Of a DNA stretch of 26,920 nt, positions 15,303 to 22,022 are shown in pieces. This stretch comes from an uncultured Propionivibrio sp. (GTDB taxonomy: Bacteria; Pseudomonadota; Gammaproteobacteria; Burkholderiales; Rhodocyclaceae): positions 1 through 26,920 of the forward strand of contig CALAIL010000073.1 in the NCBI GenBank assembly GCA_937923255.1, given 5' to 3'. The translations under genes and the position numbers were made by a program. A model generated the notes under the pieces. That model saw nothing but the letters and a program-made list of their open reading frames with translations. It made no database searches and was not told the origin of the DNA. Within the stretch, counting starts at the first letter, position 1, and the number at the start of each line of letters is the position of its first letter.

Positions 15303-16538
15303 TTATCTCTGCGCCGCAGCGCCCAGCGCGCATTCGACCAGCCGGACCCAGTAAGTCACACCGAACGGAATCGCCGCGTCATTGAAATCGTAACGCGGAT
15401 TATGCAGCGTATACGCGCCGGCGCTTCCCGCCTCGTCTCCATTGCCGAGCCAGACGTAACATCCGGCCTTCTCGCGCAGCATATAGGCGAAATCTTCCGC
15501 GCCCATCGACGGCGCTGCGCTCGTGCGCAGGTTCTCACCGCCGATCGCCTGCGCCGCAGCGCGCTGGCACAAGGCCGTTTCGGCGGGATGGTTGATCGTG
15601 GCCGGGTAGCGTTCCAGAAAACTCACTTCGACGGAGGCGCCGAAGGTTTGCCCGATGCCCGCGCCGAGGCGCATCACGGCCTGTTCGACGCGCCGTTCGA
15701 CTTCGGGGCGCAGGGTGCGGATTGTTCCGCGCAGCACAACCGCTTCGGGAATCACGTTGAGCGCATCACCGCCGTGAATCTGCGTGACGCTGACGACGGC
15801 CGCTTCGCCAGGATCGATTTCGCGCGCGACGATCGTCTGCAAAGCCAGCGTCAGGTGGCTGGCAACGACCAGCGCGTCGATGCCTTGATGCGGCATGCCG
15901 GCATGGCAGCCTTGGCCACGCACCGTAATTTCAAAACAGCTGGAGCCTGCCATGACCGGCCCCGGAAAAGCAGCGATCTGACCGACCGGCAGCCCCGGCC
16001 AGTTGTGCAGCCCAAACACCGCATCCATTGGAAACCGGCGGAAAAGGCCGTCCTCCAGCATTTTCTGCGCGCCGCCGCCCACTTCTTCCGCCGGCTGGAA
16101 AATGAAGTAAACAACGCCTTCGAAATCGAGTCGGTCACGGTACGCGCTCAGATAACGCGCTGCGCCGAGCAGCATCGCCGTATGCCCGTCATGGCCGCAG
16201 GCGTGCATGCGCCCGGCCTGCGTCGAGCCATAGTCGGCCTGACTGATTTCCATGATCGGCAAAGCGTCCATGTCGGCGCGCAGGCCGATCGCCCGCATGC
16301 CATCGCTTTGCCCATGGCTCTGACCCGTCCCCTTTCTCAAGACCCCCACCACGCCGGTACCGGCCAGGCCGCCATGCACTTCCAGTCCGTAGGCGGCCAG
16401 CTCCCGCGCGACAAACGCCGCCGTACGCGCCTCATTAAAAGCCAGTTCGGGATGCGCGTGAAGATCGCGGCGGATGGCAATGATGTCGGAAAGAAACGGG
16501 ATCTCCAGCAGAGGAGGCGTAGAAAGGCATGGCGTCAT
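15303..16538 (-). CDS. M20D-family metallo-amidohydrolase (hippurate hydrolase / N-acyl amino acid hydrolase type)
   Basis: A 411-residue M20D peptidase/amidohydrolase. The metal-site residues are in MHACGHDGHTAML (C114, H116), QPAEEVGGG (E151, E152) and GLHNWPG (H178), with the dimer-domain His in CHAGMPHQGIDAL (H212) and a C-terminal His in HNPRYDFND. These enzymes use two divalent ions to hydrolyse N-acyl amino acids such as hippurate or acetyl-amino acids. No clear Shine-Dalgarno precedes the ATG at 16538. It is transcribed divergently from rapZ over a 141-bp gap and toward the 40-bp repeat array. The exact substrate is unknown; HipO, AmaA and indole-acetyl-amino acid hydrolases share these motifs. 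Confidence 0.88.
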   Translation of the reverse strand: MTPCLSTPPLLEIPFLSDIIAIRRDLHAHPELAFNEARTAAFVARELAAYGLEVHGGLAGTGVVGVLRKGTGQSHGQSDGMRAIGLRADMDALPIMEISQADYGSTQAGRMHACGHDGHTAMLLGAARYLSAYRDRLDFEGVVYFIFQPAEEVGGGAQKMLEDGLFRRFPMDAVFGLHNWPGLPVGQIAAFPGPVMAGSSCFEITVRGQGCHAGMPHQGIDALVVASHLTLALQTIVAREIDPGEAAVVSVTQIHGGDALNVIPEAVVLRGTIRTLRPEVERRVEQAVMRLGAGIGQTFGASVEVSFLERYPATINHPAETALCQRAAAQAIGGENLRTSAAPSMGAEDFAYMLREKAGCYVWLGNGDEAGSAGAYTLHNPRYDFNDAAIPFGVTYWVRLVECALGAAAQR

Positions 16539-16679
16539 GATTCAATTACACCGGCAAATGTGACGGAACCATTGTATAGCGAATCCCGCCGCTTCCGACA
16601 TCCCGCCCGCCGGGTCGCCGGCATTCCGCCCCATGCCGCCGCTTGCCGGCACGCCTGTCGTTCCGCTATGCTGGCGGCC

Positions 16680-17624
16680 ATGCGCATCATCATCATCAGC
16701 GGGCTATCCGGTTCGGGCAAGACAATCGCTCTCAACCTGTTTGAAGACACCGCTTATTACTGCGTCGACAACCTGCCGGCTACGCTGTTGCCGACGCTTA
16801 TCGACCAGCTCGTCCGCCAGGGCGTCGGCAAGGCGGCCGTCGCCATCGACAGCCGCAGCGGCGACAGCATCGCCGCGCTGCCGCAGCAGCCTGACGTCCT
16901 GCGCAAAGCCGGACACGAAGTCCACTTCCTTTTCCTCGACGCCAAGGATGAGACATTACTCAAACGTTATTCCGAAACGCGGCGTCGCCATCCGCTGGCC
17001 AGCGACTCGCGCACCCTTGTCGAATCGATCAGCGAAGAACGCCGACGACTGGCCCGTCTGGCCGATCTCGGCCACCGCATTGATACCAGCGAACTGGCGC
17101 CCAACGCGCTGCGCGAATGGATCCGCCAGTTCATTACGCCCAACGAGCGGCAAACGCTGACGCTACTTTTTGAGTCTTTCGGCTTCAAACACGGCGTACC
17201 GCTCGATGCCGAACTCGTCTTCGATGTCCGCTGCCTGCCCAATCCGCATTACAACCCGGCGTTGCGCGCACTGACCGGGCGCGATGCGCCGGTTGCTGCA
17301 TTTCTCGATGGCGAGGCCGAAGTACGCTGCATGCGCGAGGACATTACCCGCTTCATCACAACCTGGCTGCCGTGTTACATCCGCGACAACCGCAATTACT
17401 TGACCGTCGGCATTGGCTGCACGGGCGGCCGCCATCGCTCGGTTTATCTGGCCGAATGGCTGGCCGGCCATTTCCAGGCGCAGCCGTATGTGCAAGAAAC
17501 GCAGCAGGTGCGCGTTTTCGTCCGCCACCGCGAATTACCACCGTCGCCACCGTTGGCCCCATTGCCCCCGCTGCCGCCGGCAGAAAACCTGGCCCCGCAG
17601 CCTGCAAAAACGCACCATGCCTGA
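16680..17624 (+). CDS. rapZ: RNase adapter protein RapZ
   Basis: A 314-residue P-loop protein of the RapZ (YvcJ) family. The Walker A GLSGSGKT is at residues 8-15 and YYCVDNLPATLLP is the family's second block. The C-terminal domain has SFGFKHGVPLDAELVFDVRCLPNP and YLTVGIGCTGGRHRSV. In E. coli RapZ guides RNase E to the GlmZ sRNA and so controls glucosamine-6-phosphate synthase; no glmS is in the window. The frame is open far upstream on the strand opposite the amidohydrolase; the ATG at 16680 gives the canonical MRIIIISGLSGSGK, and an ATG at 16668 is possible. Beyond the usual end (near VRHREL) is a Pro-rich tail of about 25 residues whose coding sequence overlaps the start of ubiX. Confidence 0.93.
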   Translation: MRIIIISGLSGSGKTIALNLFEDTAYYCVDNLPATLLPTLIDQLVRQGVGKAAVAIDSRSGDSIAALPQQPDVLRKAGHEVHFLFLDAKDETLLKRYSETRRRHPLASDSRTLVESISEERRRLARLADLGHRIDTSELAPNALREWIRQFITPNERQTLTLLFESFGFKHGVPLDAELVFDVRCLPNPHYNPALRALTGRDAPVAAFLDGEAEVRCMREDITRFITTWLPCYIRDNRNYLTVGIGCTGGRHRSVYLAEWLAGHFQAQPYVQETQQVRVFVRHRELPPSPPLAPLPPLPPAENLAPQPAKTHHA

Positions 17625-18282
17625 AGCCAATTCCGCAAATTCCGCACCCCGGCCCACTGCCGCCGTCTGCCTTGCCCTGACCGGCGCATCCGGCATGCCT
17701 TACGGCCTGCGCCTGCTCGAATGCCTGCTCGACGCCGGCCGCCATGTGCAGCTCGTGTATTCTCCGACAGCGCGGATCGTCGCCCGTCAGGAAACCGATG
17801 TCACCCTGCCGGAAGAGGCCGCGGACGCGCAACGACAATTACGCGCGCATTTTGCCGAATTGCCCGGCAGACTTGATGTTTACGGGCATGAAGACTGGTT
17901 TGCGCCGATGGCAAGCGGCTCGAACCCGCCCTCGGCAATGGTCGTCTGCCCCTGCACAATGGGCACGCTCGCCGCCATTGCGCAGGGACTGGCCAGCAAT
18001 CTGATCGAGCGCGCCGCCGATGTCATGCTCAAGGAAAACGGCCCGTTGATTCTGGTGCCGCGCGAAACGCCGTTCTCGGCAATCCATCTGGAAAACATGC
18101 TGCGGCTGTCACGTGCCGGCGCCGTCCTCCTGCCGCCCAACCCGGGCTTTTACCACCGACCGCGCACGGCAGCCGAACTCGTCGACTTCGTCGTCGCCCG
18201 CATCCTCGACCAGCTGAACGTCCCGCACCAACTCGCCGCGCGCTGGGGGAAAATCACCCAGAGCAACCCTCCGCGTCCCTGA
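17617..18282 (+). CDS. ubiX: Flavin prenyltransferase UbiX
   Basis: A 221-residue flavoprotein that makes prenyl-FMN, the cofactor of UbiD-type decarboxylases in ubiquinone synthesis. LALTGASGMPYGLRLLECLL is the FMN-binding N-terminal signature; MASGSNPPSAMVVCPCTMGTLAAIA and RETPFSAIHLENMLRLSRAGA are diagnostic of UbiX/Pad1. The length slightly exceeds the usual ~190-200 because of a 16-residue leader (MPEANSANSAPRPTAA). The ATG at 17617 overlaps the end of rapZ by 8 bp (ATGCCTGA), which suggests translational coupling. No ubiD is in the window. It converges on hsdM with a 54-bp gap. Confidence 0.94.
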   Translation: MPEANSANSAPRPTAAVCLALTGASGMPYGLRLLECLLDAGRHVQLVYSPTARIVARQETDVTLPEEAADAQRQLRAHFAELPGRLDVYGHEDWFAPMASGSNPPSAMVVCPCTMGTLAAIAQGLASNLIERAADVMLKENGPLILVPRETPFSAIHLENMLRLSRAGAVLLPPNPGFYHRPRTAAELVDFVVARILDQLNVPHQLAARWGKITQSNPPRP

Positions 18283-18336
18283 AAACCTTTTGTGACTTCG
18301 TCATCCCCGCAACTTCGGAGAAGCTTCGGCAACGCG

Positions 18337-19809
18337 CTACCTTCTGCTTCGTCTGCTTGGTAACCCCTGTACCGCGCCCCGGAAAGCGTCCAACGCTGCT
18401 TCCAGGTGCTCAATGATTTCTTGCTGCAGCACCTCCGGTGGCGGCAGATCGTCCAGCGTGTCCAGGCTGTTGTCTTTCAGCCAGAAGACATCAAGGCTGG
18501 CCTTGTCACGGGCCATCAATTCATCGTAGCTGAAGTATTTGAAACGTTCGGTTTCCTGGCGCTGGTGGCGGTTTTCCGGCTGGTAGCAAGTAATGAAGTC
18601 CTGAAGATCATCGAATTTGAGTGGGCGGGTTTTCAGAGTGAAGTGCTGGTTGGTGCGCAGGTCGTAAAACCACACGCCCTGGGTATGGATGCGGCCATCC
18701 TTTGGGGCGTTGTCGAAGAACACCACATTGGCCTTGACCCCTTGCGCGTAAAAAATGCCAGTGGGCAGACGCAGGATGGTGTGCACGTCGCACGTTTCCA
18801 GCAGCTTGCGGCGAATCTTTTCGCCTGCGCCGCCTTCAAACAGCACGTTATCGGGCAGCACCACGGCGGCCTGCCCATCCACCTTCAGCAGACTAATGAT
18901 GTGCTGTAAGAAATTGAGCTGCTTGTTAGAGGTAGTTTCCCAAAAGTCCTGCCGCTCGTAGGTCAGGGCCTCGCGGTCTTCCTCGCCCTCGGCATTGGTA
19001 ATGGTTATGCTGCTTTTCTTGCCAAAGGGCGGGTTGGCCAGCACGTAATCCACTTTGAAACGCGGCTCGGCAATCAGCGCGTCAGAGCGTTCCACCGCCG
19101 GTTCGCCATCCAACTCGCCGATATTGTGCAAAAACAGATTCATCAGACACAGGCGGCGAGTATTCGGCACGATTTCGTTGCCGTAAAAGGTCTGGTCGCG
19201 CAGAAATTCCTTTTGCCGTTTATCCAGCCGCGCACCGGGGCGCGTCAGCCAGTTGTAGGCGCCCAAAAAGAAGCCGCCGGTGCCGCAGGCCGGGTCGGCA
19301 ATGGTCTTCATCGGCTCGGGGCGCACGCAAGCCACCATGGCCTTGATCAGGACACGCGGAGTGAAGTACTGCCCGGCACCGCTCTTGGTATCTTCGGCAT
19401 TCTTCTGCAACAGTCCCTCGTACAGATCGCCCTTGGTGTCGGCATCCAGGCTGATCCAGTTTTCGGCATTGATCATCTGCACCAGGCGCGAGAGCTTGGC
19501 CGGATCCTGAATTTTGTTTTGCGCCTTGAAGAAGATCGCACCCAGCATGCCCGGTTCCTGCCCCAGCCGCTGCAACACCTTGAGGTAATGCGCCTCCAGC
19601 GGCGCGCCCACCTTGGCCGTCAGGCTGGGCCAGTCGTAGCTCTTAGGAATACGCGTATCGCGTTTGTACGGCTCTTGCGCGTATTCATGCGCTAGTTTCA
19701 GGAATAGCAGATAAGTCAGCTGCTCCAGATAGTCGCCATAGCTCACCCCGTCATCACGCAGGGTGTGGCAAAAATTCCAGACTTTCTGGACGAGGGAAGA
19801 AGCGTTCAT
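18337..19809 (-). CDS. hsdM: Type I restriction-modification methyltransferase subunit HsdM
   Basis: A 490-residue N6-adenine methyltransferase of the HsdM family; it methylates adenine in the target bound by HsdS. The N-terminal helical domain begins MNASSLVQKVWNFCHTLRDDGVSYG. Then come GQYFTPR (146-152), the SAM-binding motif DPACGTGG (172-179) and the catalytic NPPF (259-262). The start at 19809 matches family N-termini. There is no good Shine-Dalgarno; instead the ATG overlaps a tandem-octamer site (19808-19826). Unusually, hsdM is 740 bp away from the preceding island gene and last in order, so it probably has its own promoter. The C-terminus is Arg-rich (GLPSRRSRR). Confidence 0.95.
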   Translation of the reverse strand: MNASSLVQKVWNFCHTLRDDGVSYGDYLEQLTYLLFLKLAHEYAQEPYKRDTRIPKSYDWPSLTAKVGAPLEAHYLKVLQRLGQEPGMLGAIFFKAQNKIQDPAKLSRLVQMINAENWISLDADTKGDLYEGLLQKNAEDTKSGAGQYFTPRVLIKAMVACVRPEPMKTIADPACGTGGFFLGAYNWLTRPGARLDKRQKEFLRDQTFYGNEIVPNTRRLCLMNLFLHNIGELDGEPAVERSDALIAEPRFKVDYVLANPPFGKKSSITITNAEGEEDREALTYERQDFWETTSNKQLNFLQHIISLLKVDGQAAVVLPDNVLFEGGAGEKIRRKLLETCDVHTILRLPTGIFYAQGVKANVVFFDNAPKDGRIHTQGVWFYDLRTNQHFTLKTRPLKFDDLQDFITCYQPENRHQRQETERFKYFSYDELMARDKASLDVFWLKDNSLDTLDDLPPPEVLQQEIIEHLEAALDAFRGAVQGLPSRRSRR

Positions 19810-19826
19810 CAAATACCCATCAAGTA
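19808..19826. promoter_or_regulatory. Tandem-octamer site 1, overlapping the hsdM start codon
   Basis: ATCAAATA-CCC-ATCAAGTA: two near-identical octamers 11 bp apart, one helical turn. The hsdM ATG (complement of 19807-19809) overlaps the edge of the site, so bound protein would block translation start or elongation of the transcript. Confidence 0.6.
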
Positions 19827-19896
19827 CGAATTGAGCACACAACCAATTAATTTAAAAAGAAAATATCAGAAGCCCAACCCCAGTGAAACCCACTCT
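19827..19896 (-). promoter_or_regulatory. AT-rich candidate promoter of hsdM
   Basis: On the minus strand, TTGGGC, a 17-bp spacer and TAAATT match -35 and -10 boxes at 3 and 4 of 6 positions. They lie between tandem-octamer sites 2 and 1 and point at hsdM. The stretch is markedly A/T-rich against its GC-rich surroundings. No transcript data; a repressed or regulated promoter is inferred. Confidence 0.4.
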
Positions 19897-19915
19897 ATCA
19901 AGTACCCATCAAGTA
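19897..19915. promoter_or_regulatory. Tandem-octamer site 2, upstream of the hsdM promoter
   Basis: ATCAAGTA-CCC-ATCAAGTA, a perfect direct repeat with an 11-bp period. It starts 89 bp from site 1 and is the best match to the motif in the window. Confidence 0.62.
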
Positions 19916-20178
19916 AATTTCCCGGTCAGACGGCTGGAGACGATAGCTTGCTGCCCAGCCGGTTATACACAAACGGATTTGTGTCCGGAAACACGGCTTT
20001 TTCAATACACAAAAACGCCTCCTCTCCCCCTGTGCGTATCTACAAGACTCAGCGTCTGGGCGAGCTGTCCTCATGACACATGTCCAGACAAACAGAATTC
20101 GTCTGAATTTAAACAACATTTTGATATGACATGTTTTTTCAAACCATAAAGGACAGTGTTGACAAATTTGTCCTCATT
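19916..20178. other. Low-GC intergenic stretch with a palindrome and a direct repeat
   Basis: No supported gene is present; a minus-strand open frame (20074 down to 19901, 57 codons) starts in one TGTCCTCAT copy and stops inside octamer site 2, and shows no domain. The perfect palindrome GACAAATTTGTC (20161-20172) lies between AAAGGAC (20148-20154) and GTCCTTT (20190-20196). The 9-mer TGTCCTCAT occurs at 20066-20074 and 20169-20177. These could be further regulator sites or traces of a duplication. Confidence 0.4.
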
Positions 20179-20451
20179 TCACCCATTTCGTCCTTTAGAC
20201 GTGAGCCGATACCGCCGCCAGCGACGATCGCCTTCGTGTGTCACCAAGCCTTCACTGCTCAGCTCCCCCAAAGCCCGGCTGATGGTACGCAAAGCCAGCT
20301 CGGGGGCCACACGCTGATGCACTTCGCTAGACGAACTATCGGGACAGAGCGATAGATCTTCCGAAACCAGGGCTCACAAGCGGCGTGGCGTTATGCACTT
20401 GAGCCTGAAGCAAAAAACCTCAGGCCTTCTGGACGTGGAAGGGCTGTTCAT
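20179..20451 (-). pseudogene. Broken winged-helix DNA-binding gene
   Basis: Reading from an ATG at 20451, one frame gives 25 codons to a TGA (20374-20376) and then continues open for 64 codons to a TGA at 20179. The second part reads SSSSEVHQRV, ALRTISRALGELSSEGLV and RRWRRYRLTSKGR. This is a winged-helix pattern (recognition helix with wing) of the kind found in regulators and at the ends of Fic and AlbA_2-type proteins. No other catalytic domain remains. The ATG sits in the same leader sequence as hsdM (see octamer site 3). The internal TGA suggests decay; a sequencing error or a start after the stop are alternatives. It may be what is left of a third island gene between the ATP-binding protein and hsdM. 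Confidence 0.45.
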
Positions 20452-20468
20452 CAAATACCTATCAAGTA
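20450..20468. promoter_or_regulatory. Tandem-octamer site 3, overlapping the start of the broken gene
   Basis: ATCAAATA-CCT-ATCAAGTA. With GTTC in front it repeats 22 of 23 bases of site 1 (20446-20468 against 19804-19826), including the start codon context. The broken winged-helix frame starts here as hsdM starts at site 1. Confidence 0.6.
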
Positions 20469-20537
20469 AGATGCATTCACTTAACACATTGAATTAGATA
20501 ATATTTTTCGCATAAAATTGCGCACGACGCCCAAATT

Positions 20538-20556
20538 GCCAAGTACCTGTCAAGCA
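20538..20556. promoter_or_regulatory. Tandem-octamer site 4, degenerate
   Basis: GCCAAGTA-CCT-GTCAAGCA keeps the 11-bp period but with three changes from site 2 in the two octamers. It begins 88 bp from site 3, mirroring the 89-bp spacing of sites 1 and 2, and overlaps the stop codon of the ATP-binding protein gene. Confidence 0.45.
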
Positions 20557-22022
20557 ACGCTTTTGGCCCAAAACGGCACATAGCGCCTCAGCTTGGGCGC
20601 TGCGTCCGGGTCGTGCAAGTCAATTACGCTAGCCTTCATTGCTTCTCTAATCAATCGCGAAGCAATGGCACTGTTCTTAGAGTCAATGCCAAAACGTTTA
20701 CGCAAGGAGCTGTTGGTCATGTGCTCCCGCTGCACATAACACAGACATGCATGTAGGTACACAGCGCGGATACGGTCTACAGATTCCATGCTATTCAGTG
20801 ATTGCGGAGCAAACAAGGTGCTACGCGTACAGTCTCCAACCACCTCAAACTCCGGGGCGGGCAATTGATAATGCTCAGCTAGGGAAACTACCTTATCGAC
20901 CCCGCTACCCCGCTCTTCGCAGATCCCCATACGCCGCATGATTGAGGCCAGAGCTTCATTGCGTGAACGCGGTGGGTTATCCAGCATGCGTGGTATATCC
21001 ACCAACGGCTTGCCGGGATTGGTGATCTCCATGCGGTCATCGAATATCTCCACCATAGAGCCGCTACCTGTAATGGACAAATCCTGATGAATCAGCGCAT
21101 TAGCCACCAATTCACGAATGGCCAGTTCTGGATAAACAGGAACTTCTTTACGCAAAGCCTGCCCAATTACCTCATTGACAGGTAAAAGGCTATTGATAAA
21201 GCCAATCAGGCCTTCAAACCCTACCGCATAGCCCTTGATACCCGTTTGCTCACGTATGGTTTCCGTACGCCCTTTGCCTTTGTAGACGATCACACGCACA
21301 GCCTTACGTTGCAAGCTGGGAAAATTCGCTAAATTTTTGGCCAGCAAGATAGCGCCGATATTGAGGATATTCCAATAGCCACCGCCAACGGACTCAATCA
21401 AGCGGTCGGCAGCCAGCGCACTTAAGATGCCAGAACGCCCATCAGGCAGTGGCTGGACGAGAAGGTCGAAGTACCCTGGGTAATCCAGCAGGTTCAACAC
21501 TTCATCCGCACTTACTTTATCAATGGCGGGCTGGCGCTCAAAAGGCAGTGCATCCAAAACGCGCCAAAGTATACGCTCTTTCTCCGGAAACTCCTTCAGG
21601 CGCTTTTTATAAGATCCAACTCGGATATATCCTTCCCCAGAAAACTTCACCGGATGCCTGTAGGCTGCATCAATTTCCAATAGCACCATGGACAAATCGT
21701 TAATTCCAACTTTAACTTTGACAAAATGAAAGTTGATTTTGGGCTCTAATAACCGAAGCAACCAGTTTTCAAGCTCTTCATTACGTACCCGTTTACGTTG
21801 AGGGTCAAAATCGGTACCAATAGGTGCATGTGTTGCGTCATCCACGCCCCAAAGCATGTAGGCATGTGTTTTTCCTTCTAAAGCCGCCGAATTAGCCAAG
21901 GCTGAAATGTATTCACCTATCACCTGCGGCTCGGCATCGTTGCGCTTGAACTCCAGCCAAGTGGTCTCCTGTGGCTGTGTGCACAATTCACGCACCAGGC
22001 CGACCCAATACTGCTCAGACAT
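20550..22022 (-). CDS. AlbA_2 / GHKL-type ATP-binding protein in the type I RM island
   Basis: A 490-residue protein. The N-terminus (about 15-125) is an AlbA_2 (Schlafen-type) nucleic-acid-binding domain: ETTWLEFKRN, IGEYISALANSAAL, YMLWGVDD. The second part (about 300-380) is a GHKL-like ATPase: ELAIRELVANALIHQD (N308, H312), EITNPGKPL and GICEERGSGVDKV. The end (about 420-485) looks like a winged helix. Proteins of this type occur in type I RM loci (some are called restriction-linked ORFs, Rlo) and in some helicase-like families; their role is not settled. ATG at 22022 with AAGGAG 7 nt upstream; the first 8 bases overlap hsdS (ATGTCTGA), so translation is coupled to the specificity subunit. 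GC is visibly lower than in the flanking chromosome. A regulatory or phage-sensing part is possible. Confidence 0.85.
   Translation of the reverse strand: MSEQYWVGLVRELCTQPQETTWLEFKRNDAEPQVIGEYISALANSAALEGKTHAYMLWGVDDATHAPIGTDFDPQRKRVRNEELENWLLRLLEPKINFHFVKVKVGINDLSMVLLEIDAAYRHPVKFSGEGYIRVGSYKKRLKEFPEKERILWRVLDALPFERQPAIDKVSADEVLNLLDYPGYFDLLVQPLPDGRSGILSALAADRLIESVGGGYWNILNIGAILLAKNLANFPSLQRKAVRVIVYKGKGRTETIREQTGIKGYAVGFEGLIGFINSLLPVNEVIGQALRKEVPVYPELAIRELVANALIHQDLSITGSGSMVEIFDDRMEITNPGKPLVDIPRMLDNPPRSRNEALASIMRRMGICEERGSGVDKVVSLAEHYQLPAPEFEVVGDCTRSTLFAPQSLNSMESVDRIRAVYLHACLCYVQREHMTNSSLRKRFGIDSKNSAIASRLIREAMKASVIDLHDPDAAPKLRRYVPFWAKSVA

Noticed and set aside
15081..16679. Plus-strand open frame of over 530 codons running into rapZ, antisense to the amidohydrolase
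   Set aside because: It is an effect of GC-rich codon use on the opposite strand. The protein has no family resemblance before MRIIIISGLSGSGK, and RapZ of normal length begins at 16680.
19808..20556. Octamer repeats as plasmid-type iterons of an origin
   Set aside because: Only four paired sites, no rep gene or DnaA boxes; two overlap start codons, which fits regulation better.
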